Source of the DNA: Ardenticatenaceae bacterium
Lineage (GTDB): Bacteria; Chloroflexota; Anaerolineae; Promineifilales; Promineifilaceae
NCBI GenBank assembly: GCA_020634395.1
Contig: JACKBU010000004.1
Location: 221,166 to 285,165, forward strand
DNA: 64,000 nucleotides
Reading direction: 5' to 3'
Within the stretch, counting starts at the first letter, position 1. Each line of letters begins with the position of its first letter. This document shows, in pieces, positions 7,869 through 15,015 of this stretch. Made by a program: the position numbers and the translations under genes. The notes under the pieces were generated by a model that had not been told where the DNA came from, did no database searches, and saw nothing but the letters and a program-made list of their open reading frames with translations.

Positions 7869-9251
7869 ATGACACAAATTCTTCTACTCGCCTGTTACGA
7901 ATTGGGCCACCAGCCGCTGAGCCTGGCCTGGCCCACGGCCGTTTTGCGCCAGGCAGGCTTCCGGGTAACGGCCGTTGACCTCTCTGTCTCGCCTTTGCCC
8001 CGGGAAACGGCCGTGTCTGTCCCCCTCATTGCCATCGCCGTGCCCATGCACACGGCGCTGCGCCTGGGCGTGCAGGCCGCGCAGCAAGTCCGCGCCCTGA
8101 ACCCGCGGGCCCACATCTGCTTTTACGGCCTCTATGCCTGGCTCAACCGCGATTATCTGCTGGACGGGCTGGCCGATTCTGTGCTGGCAGGCGAAATGGA
8201 AGGCGAACTGGTGACCCTGACGCAGCAGGTGCTGAACAGTGCAGCGCCCTCCGTCCCCGCGCAGCCGGCGCTGGTGCGCCTCTCGCTGCCCGTGCCCGAA
8301 CGCTCTGGCCTGCCGGACCTGAGTCATTATGCCCGCTACGAGGCCGACGGGGTGATGGCCCTGTCGGGCTACGTGGAAACGACGCGGGGCTGCCTGCATA
8401 CGTGCCGCCACTGCCCGGTTGTGCCGGTGTATCACGGCCGTTTCTTCGTCATCCCCGCCGCCACCGTGCTGGCCGACGTGCGCCAGCAGGTGGCTGCCGG
8501 CGCGCGGCACATCACTTTTGGCGACCCCGATTTTCTCAACGGGCCGGGCCACGCGCTCGCCATCACCCGCGCCCTGCACGCCGAGTTTCCCCGGCTCACG
8601 TTTGATTTCACCACGAAGGTGGAGCACATCCTGCAGCACCGCGCCCTCATCCCCGAACTGCGCGCCCTGGGCGCCAGTTTTGTGGTCTCGGCCTTCGAGT
8701 CGACCAGCGATGCGGTGCTGGACCGGCTGCAAAAAGGCCACACCGTGGCCGATATGGCGCAGGCGCTGACCATCCTGGCTGACGCCGGCCTGCCGGTGCA
8801 GCCGACCTGGGTGCCGTTTACGCCCTGGACCAGCCTGGATGATTATCTGGCGATGCTGGCCTGGATTCGCGCCTACAATTTGATCGCCAACGTGCCCGTG
8901 GTGCAGCTTTCCATTCGGCTGTTGGTGCCGCCGGAAAGCGCCCTGCTGGATCATCCCGACGTGGCGGATTGGTGCGGGCCGCTGGATGCAGTCAATTTCA
9001 CCTATCGCTGGCGGCATCCGGACCCGTGCATGGATGAACTGCAAAAGAGGGTGGCGGCGCTGGCGGAAGCGGCCGGTGATGATCCGCAGGCCAATTTCAC
9101 GGCCGTCGAGCAGATCGCTTATGGGATAAACGGCCGTGTCCCCCCCGCCATCTCTCCCGTTTCCATTCCGCAGCCCGTCCCACCGCGCCTGACCGAAGAC
9201 TGGTTCTGTTGAGCGGAGCCAACCTCTGGTCAGTTTGACCAGCTAAAGTAA
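7869..9251 (+). CDS. CUAEP-tail radical SAM selenoprotein
   Basis: Residues 1-130 look like a cobalamin-binding-type domain. The radical SAM cluster motif is C175-L-H-T-C179-R-H-C182, followed by FGDPDFLNGPG. Conventional reading ends at UGA 9210-9212 after LTEDWFC, but the frame continues Cys447-Sec448-Ala-Glu-Pro-Thr-Ser and nine more residues to TAA at 9249-9251, giving 460 residues. A Cys-Sec-Ala-Glu-Pro tail defines a known radical SAM family (CUAEP/CCAEP-tail). A hairpin at 9226-9242 fits a bacterial SECIS element. The reaction and substrate are unknown. SelA, SelB, SelC and SelD must be encoded elsewhere; none is in the window. Confidence 0.88.
9226..9242 (+). promoter_or_regulatory. 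Candidate bacterial SECIS hairpin
   Basis: CTGGTC (9226-9231) and GACCAG (9237-9242) form a perfect 6-bp stem with loop AGTTT. The loop has G at its second position, and lies about 20 nt after the UGA at 9210-9212. Known bacterial SECIS elements have a small apical loop with G in its first two positions about 16-37 nt from UGA. The hairpin is inside the extended reading frame, as is usual for bacterial SECIS. Confidence 0.8.
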
Positions 9252-9261
9252 TTCTGAACTG

Positions 9262-9294
9262 AGATTGGACCAATCTCCAAGATTGGTCCCATCT
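9262..9294. repeat. Word-repeat hairpin, AGATTGGACCAATCT family
   Basis: AGATTGGACCAATCT at 9262-9276 pairs with AGATTGGTCCCATCT at 9280-9294 with one mismatch. It sits just after the selenoprotein stop. The same 15-mer occurs inside a glycosyltransferase gene at 53,191-53,205, so this is a mobile or duplicated element rather than a chance terminator. Confidence 0.85.
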
Positions 9295-9319
9295 GCGCCA
9301 CGAGTTTCCTGGGGGTGTT

Positions 9320-10840
9320 ATGAAGATTCGTATTGTGATTTTCGCTTTGGGCCTTTTGGCTGTGGTGGCGCTGGCCGCCGGTTGTGCGGGCGGGGATGCA
9401 CCGGCCACCATTCCGCCGCCGCCTACGCCCCTGGAAAACCAGCCGCCGGCTGAGGCGACGGTGATCAATCAGCCCACGGCCGTGGCCCCCGAATTAGAAA
9501 CGGCCGTCGCCGGATCCTCTCCCACGCCGGTCGAAACGCCCACCCTGGCTCCTACCGCTACGGCCAAAGCCGAGACCGCCGATCCGCAGTCACAGCCGGT
9601 GGCCGCGGGCAGTTTGCCGCCGACCAGCTACGATTTGCTCTTTATTGCGGAAGGGGCGCTGAAACGCTGGCAGGCGGCCTCCGGGCAGGTGCTCACTTTG
9701 ATACCCGGCGGCGACGAGGCAGCCAGCGATGAGAAGCGCGATGCTGGCCTGCCGATTGTCGGCGACGTGGCCGGCTATTCGCTCAGCCGTGACGGCCGTC
9801 GCGCCGCCGTCGCCCGGCTAACAGCCAGCACACCCATTTCCGACACCACAAACGCAGTGACCGTCACCGTGCAGACCTATGCTCTGTCCTATCTGGATCT
9901 GGAGACCGGCAGCCAGCGCGAACTTGTACCGGCCGTGAACATCGTGGGCCGCTTGTCGTTCGCCCTGTCGCAAGACGGCCGTCATCTGGCCTTCGGCGGT
10001 TGGAGCCTGGGACAGCCATCCGGCAGCCTGGCTTCAGGCGCACAAAATGGCTCGCTGTACATGGTGGAAACGGAAACCGGCGCAGCGCCCCAAACCATAA
10101 GCAGCTGCGCTCCGCAGTGCCACGATTTTGTCTGGCACCCGGACAATAACTTTTTTGTGTATGGCGATGGCGGCGGGCTGTTTCTGTATAACCTGTCGGC
10201 CAGCCAGCCGGAACTGCTGGCCGGCGACCCGGCCGCCACCCGCTATTACGGGCCGATTTCCTGGGCGAAGAACGGCCGTTGGCTGCTGATGTGGCTGGGG
10301 TTGGGCGTCGAGGGTGCGGACCGGGCTATCTTTGACGTACCCACCAAACAAACCATGACCATCCCCAATACCTTCCAGTACGCCGATCCCCTGTACGCCG
10401 AACTGACCTGGATGCAGGACGACCGCTTGTTTTTGGTGCGTGCTGAAAGCCCGGAGGGGCCGGCCATCGGTGAAACGTGGCGGGTGAACGTGGATGCCGG
10501 GGAAGTGCAGCGCGACGAGTCGGTGGTGCTTTCGACCGAGGTGGCGCATCCCACGGCGCCGGTGCATTGGGCCAACGGCCGTTTCGGTTACGGCCTCATC
10601 AACCGTGACGGCGGGGCCGGAACCGGTTTGTTCCGCCGCGTGGCCTTTACCGAACCGGCGGAACGGCTCAATGCCATGCCTGCCGCCCTGTACGCCCCGG
10701 AAACGGCCTGGCTGCCGGATGGCTCCGGCGCGGCCGTTGCCCAGCAGGGGCGGCTGTATTATGCTCCGGCCGATGGTGTGCTCTACGACATGCTGCCCGT
10801 CGTTGGCCCCTGGGCCCACGATTTGACCTGGTTGCCCTAA
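9320..10840 (+). CDS. Beta-propeller lipoprotein
   Basis: A 506-residue secreted lipoprotein. The signal peptide ends in the lipobox L-A-A-G-C22, so it should be anchored to the outer face of the membrane. Residues about 25-95 form a Pro/Thr/Ala-rich linker. The rest has repeated WD40/PD40-like blades such as SRDGRRAAVARL, SQDGRHLAFGGW, HPDNNFFVYGDG and AKNGRWLLMWLG, typical of TolB-like beta-propellers that bind proteins or ligands. No catalytic motif is evident. Six copies of ACGGCCGT occur in the gene and several give the D/N-G-R triplets of the blades. A single-gene unit ended by the palindrome at 10,853. Confidence 0.82.
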   Translation: MKIRIVIFALGLLAVVALAAGCAGGDAPATIPPPPTPLENQPPAEATVINQPTAVAPELETAVAGSSPTPVETPTLAPTATAKAETADPQSQPVAAGSLPPTSYDLLFIAEGALKRWQAASGQVLTLIPGGDEAASDEKRDAGLPIVGDVAGYSLSRDGRRAAVARLTASTPISDTTNAVTVTVQTYALSYLDLETGSQRELVPAVNIVGRLSFALSQDGRHLAFGGWSLGQPSGSLASGAQNGSLYMVETETGAAPQTISSCAPQCHDFVWHPDNNFFVYGDGGGLFLYNLSASQPELLAGDPAATRYYGPISWAKNGRWLLMWLGLGVEGADRAIFDVPTKQTMTIPNTFQYADPLYAELTWMQDDRLFLVRAESPEGPAIGETWRVNVDAGEVQRDESVVLSTEVAHPTAPVHWANGRFGYGLINRDGGAGTGLFRRVAFTEPAERLNAMPAALYAPETAWLPDGSGAAVAQQGRLYYAPADGVLYDMLPVVGPWAHDLTWLP

Positions 10841-10852
10841 AAACAACCAACA

Positions 10853-10893
10853 GATAACAATCAACGGTTAACTGTTAACCGTTGATTGTTATC
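10853..10893. repeat. Perfect 41-bp palindrome between convergent genes
   Basis: GATAACAATCAACGGTTAAC at 10853-10872 and its exact complement at 10874-10893 flank a single central T. It lies between the convergent lipoprotein and ATP-grasp genes, whose stops are 12 and 2 bases away. The words TTAAC and AATCAACGG repeat within it. It could be a bidirectional terminator or a mobile palindromic repeat; there is no T-run. Confidence 0.9.
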
Positions 10894-10895
10894 TA

Positions 10896-12134
10896 TTAAT
10901 TGTTGATCGTCAGCAGGGGGGCGATGGTGAAGCGGAGTTCTTGATGGGCGGCGCGCAGAGCGTCTTCAACGGCCGTGGCCGTTTCCCCCCGCGCAAAGAT
11001 AAAACCCAGGTAGCTTTCGCCTTCCGGCAGGGGGACGAGCGGATAGTGCAGGGGGGCAGTAATTTCCACGCTTTCGATCAGGGGCACGGCTTCGGCGGCG
11101 GCCACGCCGTCAACGCCTTTTAGCAGGCCGGCTTCCGGGATAGGAATCATCATTACCCCGCTGGCCGCTTTTTGCCGGTGGGCATCGCCCAGACCCCATC
11201 CGGCGGCCTGGCGCAAAATCAACTCTTCCAACGAGGCATCCACCCCAAAGCGCAGTGTGCGCGAACAGAGACCGCCAATCGAGCGGCCGGCCATTTCCAC
11301 CAGCCAGGCGCCGTCATCATTCACGCGCAGTTCGGCGTGGATGGGGCCGGTGCGCAGCCCCAGCGCCGCCGCCGCCAGCGCCGTACGCGCAAAAATAGCC
11401 TGCTGCACGTCATCCGGCAGCCGCGACGGTGTGACGTAAATGGTCTCCTCAAAGAACGGCCCTTCCAGCGGATCGGGTTTGTCGAATAGAGCCAGGGGAT
11501 GAAGCTGGCCGTTGTCCAACATGCCCTCCAGGGCCACCTCCACGCCGGGAATATAATCCTCAACGAGAAATGGCTGATCGGGCTGCGGATTGAGGTGCAG
11601 CAAGATGCGGCGCAGGCGCTCCACGGCCGTTGCCAGTTCCCCCGCATCATCCGCCCGCATCACCCCTCGGCTGCCGGACAGTTCCAGCGGTTTCACCACA
11701 CAGGGGAAGCTTACCTGCGCCGCCATCTCCGCCGGGTCATCGGCCAGGATGAAGGGGCGGAAGGCGGGCACAGACACGCCGCCGGCCTGCAGCATCCGGC
11801 GCATCACCAGCTTATTGCGCGCGGCCAGGGCGGCGTCCGGGTTGTTGTGCGCCAGGCCCAGGGCACTGGCGGCGCGGGCAGCCAGCAGCGTGCCGCTGTC
11901 ATCCACAGCCAGGATGGCAGCGAGTGGATGGCTCCTGGCGTAGGCGGCGATGGCGGCCACGGCCGTCTCCACGTCCCGGTAATCCAGCCCCAGCGTCACC
12001 TGCGGCGGCACGGCGAGCTGCGGCGGAATGTCAACGGCCGTGACCACCTCAATGCCCAATCGCGCCGCCGCTTCCAAAAACGCCTCCGCACGGTATGTAT
12101 GAGCCGTCAGCAAAAGCAAAATACGCGCAGTCAT
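10896..12134 (-). CDS. ATP-grasp domain ligase
   Basis: A 412-residue ATP-grasp enzyme that probably joins a carboxylate to an amine via an acyl-phosphate. An N-terminal pre-ATP-grasp domain (about 1-115) precedes the nucleotide-binding segment FPCVVKPLELSGSRGVMR near residue 150, FLVEDYIPGVEVALEGML near 190 and the metal-binding GAWLVEMAGRSIGGL near 285. Its nearest look-alikes are carnosine-synthase-like and peptide ligases; the substrate is unknown. The start is the ATG at 12134, next to the 21-bp repeat array. The frame stays open upstream through the repeat, so a basic LWSVKRR-repeat extension cannot be excluded but is unlikely. The stop overlaps no other gene. Confidence 0.85.
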   Translation of the reverse strand: MTARILLLLTAHTYRAEAFLEAAARLGIEVVTAVDIPPQLAVPPQVTLGLDYRDVETAVAAIAAYARSHPLAAILAVDDSGTLLAARAASALGLAHNNPDAALAARNKLVMRRMLQAGGVSVPAFRPFILADDPAEMAAQVSFPCVVKPLELSGSRGVMRADDAGELATAVERLRRILLHLNPQPDQPFLVEDYIPGVEVALEGMLDNGQLHPLALFDKPDPLEGPFFEETIYVTPSRLPDDVQQAIFARTALAAAALGLRTGPIHAELRVNDDGAWLVEMAGRSIGGLCSRTLRFGVDASLEELILRQAAGWGLGDAHRQKAASGVMMIPIPEAGLLKGVDGVAAAEAVPLIESVEITAPLHYPLVPLPEGESYLGFIFARGETATAVEDALRAAHQELRFTIAPLLTINN

Positions 12135-12135
12135 T

Positions 12136-12387
12136 CTCCGTTTAACACTCCACAGTCTCCGTTTAACCCTCCACAACCTCCGTTTAACGTTCCACAGCCT
12201 CCGTTTAACACTCCACAGTCTCCGTTTAACGCTCCACAGTCTCCGTTTAACACTCCACAGTCTCCGTTTAACGCTCCACAGTCCCCGTTTAACGCTCCAC
12301 AGTCCCCGTCTACCCCTCCACAACCTCCGTTTAACACTCCACAACCTCCGTTTAACACTCCACAACCTCCGTCTACCCCTCCACAAC
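12136..12387. repeat. Twelve-unit tandem repeat, 21-bp period
   Basis: Twelve units of about CTCCGTTTAACRCTCCACART, each 21 bp, run from 12136 to 12387. Units differ by a few substitutions, and units 9 and 12 carry CCGTCTACCCC instead of CCGTTTAAC. On the minus strand each unit holds two GGAG motifs, so about 24 Shine-Dalgarno-like sequences sit upstream of the ATP-grasp ATG at 12134. Because 21 is a multiple of three, open frames exist on both strands (PQSPFNA, LWSVKRR and NGDCGAL repeats). Copy number may vary between strains. Confidence 0.95.
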
Positions 12388-12455
12388 CCCCGGCAACCTG
12401 CTCATCCCCTCACCCTATCACCCCTTCACCCCCACATCTCCACATCCCCACCTCC

Positions 12456-13319
12456 CTACTCGCTCAGCAGAGCCGTGCGGGCTGCGGCCAGCTCCTGCTG
12501 CTGCGCCCCATCCACCACCGGATAAGCCAGATCCAACGACTTCAGCTTCTCCACAATAATGTTGGCGATAGTAGTGCGCGTAAACCACTTATGGTCGGCG
12601 GGAATGATATGCCAGGGCGCCCACTCTGTGCTGGTGTGGTTAAAGCAATCCTCGTAAGCCGCCTGGTACTGATCCCAATAACCACGTTCCTGGGCGTCGG
12701 CCGAAGAGAATTTCCAGTTTTTCTCCGGTTCATCCAGCCGCGCCAAAAAACGCTCCTTCTGCTCCTCCTTAGACAGGTGCAAAAAGAACTTCAGGATGAC
12801 AATCCCGTTGCGCGTCAGGTATTTCTCGAAGTTGTTAATGTCTTCAAAGCGATTTTGCCAGACGTCTGGTCCTTTGCAGGCCGGCGGCAGCTTTTGCCCC
12901 GCCAGAATGCCCGGATGCACCCGCACCACCAGCACTTCTTCGTAGTAAGAACGGTTAAAAATGCCAAAACGGCCGCGTTCCGGCAAACGGATCATGCAGC
13001 GCCATAGAAAATCATGATCCAGCTCTTCGTTGGAAGGTTTCTTGAAGCTGTACACCTGGCAGCCCTGCGGATTCACGCCCGACATCACGTGTTTGACCAC
13101 GCCGTCCTTCCCCGCAGCGTCCGGCGCCTGCAAGATGATAAGCAAAGCGTAGCTGTCCTGGGCATAAAACACGTCTTGCAGGGCGCGCAGTTCTTCCAGG
13201 TCTTGTTTTAACTGTTCCTTGGCTTCTTTTTTCTCGCTGAACTGGCCGGTAAAACCGGGATCATAGTCGGCCAGGCGGATGGTCTGGCCAGGTGGGACGC
13301 GGAAGTCAGGGTGTGTCAT
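12456..13319 (-). CDS. Polyphosphate kinase 2 family protein
   Basis: A 287-residue PPK2, which transfers phosphate between polyphosphate and nucleotides in the cytoplasm. The Walker A motif is LQAPDAAGKDGVVKHVMSG near residue 65, the Walker B-like region is FGIFNRSYYEEVLVVRVHP near 120, and the lid helix EPEKNWKFSSADAQERGYW is near 200. The length matches one-domain PPK2. The class (ADP or AMP phosphorylating) is not decidable by eye. It reads toward the tandem repeat and the ATP-grasp gene on the same strand but is 321 nt away from that gene, so linkage is uncertain. Confidence 0.93.
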   Translation of the reverse strand: MTHPDFRVPPGQTIRLADYDPGFTGQFSEKKEAKEQLKQDLEELRALQDVFYAQDSYALLIILQAPDAAGKDGVVKHVMSGVNPQGCQVYSFKKPSNEELDHDFLWRCMIRLPERGRFGIFNRSYYEEVLVVRVHPGILAGQKLPPACKGPDVWQNRFEDINNFEKYLTRNGIVILKFFLHLSKEEQKERFLARLDEPEKNWKFSSADAQERGYWDQYQAAYEDCFNHTSTEWAPWHIIPADHKWFTRTTIANIIVEKLKSLDLAYPVVDGAQQQELAAARTALLSE

Positions 13320-13431
13320 GGAATTTACCTCTCGATTTGCGTAACTGGGGCTAACGGCCGTTTCACCATCGTGACGGCCCTCTCGACTATAACCACAGCT
13401 TCAGGCGAATGCAAACACGGCCGTCATTTCC

Positions 13432-13460
13432 TTGACAAGCAGCCCGGCAATCAATAAGCT
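13432..13460 (+). promoter_or_regulatory. Candidate sigma-70 promoter of the 13,510 gene
   Basis: TTGACA at 13432-13437 is a perfect -35 box, followed after 17 nt by TAAGCT at 13455-13460 as a weak -10. The start codon of the hypothetical gene follows at 13510 after a ribosome-binding site (GAGGAAAT). It would drive the hypothetical-RDD-WS/DGAT run. Confidence 0.55.
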
Positions 13461-13509
13461 TGTGACAAGTTAGCAGCTTGTATCCACCCAGAAATAGAGG
13501 AAATCCACA

Positions 13510-14385
13510 ATGAACGAATTGGGGTTCGAGTCAGGACCAGAACAAAATGGCAGCGAGGCGAGCGCGGCTGTTCCTCTGCCAGAAGAAGCGGCCATTCCCA
13601 TCGTCGATGAAGGCGCGGATGACGGCATTGTCGTTGGCCAGCCGGAAGTGGTGATGCGGAGCGGGCGTGAGGAAACGGCCGTTCCCCCTGAACCTGCTCC
13701 TGTTCCCACCGACACTACGCCGCCATTCGATGCCCTGCATTCTCTAACGCGCCTGCTGGTAGGCGGCGCACTGGAAGGGTCGGCGGAGCTGACACAGCGC
13801 CTGGAAATGTGGGAAACGTTCCTGCGCGAAGAAATGGACGAGACGCAGCCGACGCTAGAAGGCCAGAACGACCTGCTGCGCTATGCCCTCGTTGGTCTGG
13901 TCTTTGAAGGGGAGGATAAGGTACGCGGCGCTATGTCTAAACTGTGGCGTGTGCAAAAGCGGCTGGCGCAAACGGCCGTGCACACCACCCGCCCTGTTAC
14001 CCAGAGCCGCCTGCTGCACCCCCTGCAGCGCCGGCTTGATCAGGCCGCCGAACGCGGCCAGGCCGAAATCGTGCGCTGGATACAGCGCGGCCAGATGGAA
14101 GAACCCATCAGCCGCGAGCTGGCCCGGCTGGCCTTTGGGGAAACCGTCGACGAATTTATTGAACACCTGGCGGAAAACAACGAAGTGCAGGAACTCGTCC
14201 AGCAGCAAAGTATGGGCTTAGCTTCCGAAGTCGTCGATCAGGTGCGCCAGCGCACCTTCACCGCCGACACATTGGTGGAACGCATCGCCCGTGCCGTAAC
14301 CCGCCGCACGCCCCGTTTAGAGCCACCGGCTGCCGATTTATCGGAGTTTGAACAGGGACCATTACTCACCCCAAGCAAAAAATAA
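13510..14385 (+). CDS. Conserved hypothetical protein upstream of RDD
   Basis: A 291-residue soluble protein not matching a family I recognise. Residues 1-75 are acidic and Pro-rich and probably disordered (SEASAAVPLPEEAAIP). Residues about 76-290 are helical, with LHSLTRLLVGGALEGSAEL near 77, ALVGLVFEGEDKVRGAMSK near 125 and a Gln/Glu-rich region (HLAENNEVQELVQQQS) near 225 that may form a coiled coil. No signal peptide or membrane segment is seen. It is 6 nt before the RDD gene on the same strand, so the two are probably a cotranscribed pair. A regulator or partner of the RDD membrane protein is one guess. Confidence 0.75.
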   Translation: MNELGFESGPEQNGSEASAAVPLPEEAAIPIVDEGADDGIVVGQPEVVMRSGREETAVPPEPAPVPTDTTPPFDALHSLTRLLVGGALEGSAELTQRLEMWETFLREEMDETQPTLEGQNDLLRYALVGLVFEGEDKVRGAMSKLWRVQKRLAQTAVHTTRPVTQSRLLHPLQRRLDQAAERGQAEIVRWIQRGQMEEPISRELARLAFGETVDEFIEHLAENNEVQELVQQQSMGLASEVVDQVRQRTFTADTLVERIARAVTRRTPRLEPPAADLSEFEQGPLLTPSKK

Positions 14386-14391
14386 ACCCTT

Positions 14392-15000
14392 ATGCCTCGT
14401 CAACCGCAACGAAAAACTCAGGAAGAAGAAATTACATTTGTGGGGCACTATGCCGGCTTTGTAACTCGGCTCTCGGCTTTCCTCATCGACATTCTGGTTG
14501 TTACGCTAACCACCAGCTTGATCTGGGGCGTTGTGGCCTTGATTCTGCAGTTTTTTGGTCTCGATCTGAATACTGTATTCTATACCATCGCCAGTACGAG
14601 CCAGGTTTTGTTCTTGTTTGTTGTTGTGTTTGCCAGCTTTGGTTCTACTCTCGTATTGGGACTTGTGTATAACGTGTTTCTCTGGATGTTTGCTGGCAAG
14701 ACCCTGGGTAAAGCGGTGATGGGCATTCGTGTGATTGGTCCACGCGGGTCGCGGGTGACGTTTTGGCGCGGCCTGCGGCGCTACCTGGGTTACTGGATAT
14801 CGGCTATACCTTTGTTCCTCGGTTATTTTTGGGTTTTAGTGACCGATGAGCGGGTAGCCTGGCACGATATTTTTGCCCGGACTCACGTCATCTATGATTA
14901 TGAGGCGAAGTACAGCGAAGCCTTGTTGGGGCGATTGGCCCGTATGATTCCCCGCGTAGAGAAAAACTTTAACAGAGAACTGGATCAAAACGACGAATAA
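14392..15000 (+). CDS. RDD-family membrane protein
   Basis: A 202-residue protein. The RDD motif region is GHYAGFVTRLSAFLIDILVV near residue 20, followed by three or four hydrophobic segments (LIWGVVALILQFF, VLFLFVVVFASFG, LGLVYNVFLWMFAG) and the typical GKTLGKAVMGIRVIGPRGSRV. RDD proteins are poorly understood; some are linked to ion or osmolyte transport. The C-terminal 40 residues are hydrophilic. It lies 6 nt after the hypothetical gene and 15 nt before the WS/DGAT gene, so all three are likely one operon. No copy of ACGGCCGT occurs in it. Confidence 0.88.
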   Translation: MPRQPQRKTQEEEITFVGHYAGFVTRLSAFLIDILVVTLTTSLIWGVVALILQFFGLDLNTVFYTIASTSQVLFLFVVVFASFGSTLVLGLVYNVFLWMFAGKTLGKAVMGIRVIGPRGSRVTFWRGLRRYLGYWISAIPLFLGYFWVLVTDERVAWHDIFARTHVIYDYEAKYSEALLGRLARMIPRVEKNFNRELDQNDE

Positions 15001-15015
15001 CATAGGAAAACGGCC

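Noticed and set aside
7884..9044. Long minus-strand frame opposite the radical SAM gene
   Set aside because: Composition is His/Gln/Arg-rich and no motif is seen, whereas the plus-strand frame has full radical SAM motifs.
9210..9212. UGA as an ordinary stop of the radical SAM gene
   Set aside because: Considered seriously, but the next codons complete Cys-Sec-Ala-Glu-Pro and a SECIS-like hairpin follows at the right distance, which is unlikely by chance.
12136..12387. Possible CRISPR array or repeat protein
   Set aside because: The 21-bp units abut with no spacers, so it is not CRISPR. Open frames on both strands result from the period being a multiple of three; LNGGCG and PQSPFN repeats have no family support.
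11499..13007. Long plus-strand frame across the repeat and the PPK2 gene
   Set aside because: It runs antisense through two recognised genes and the tandem repeat, which itself keeps every frame open.
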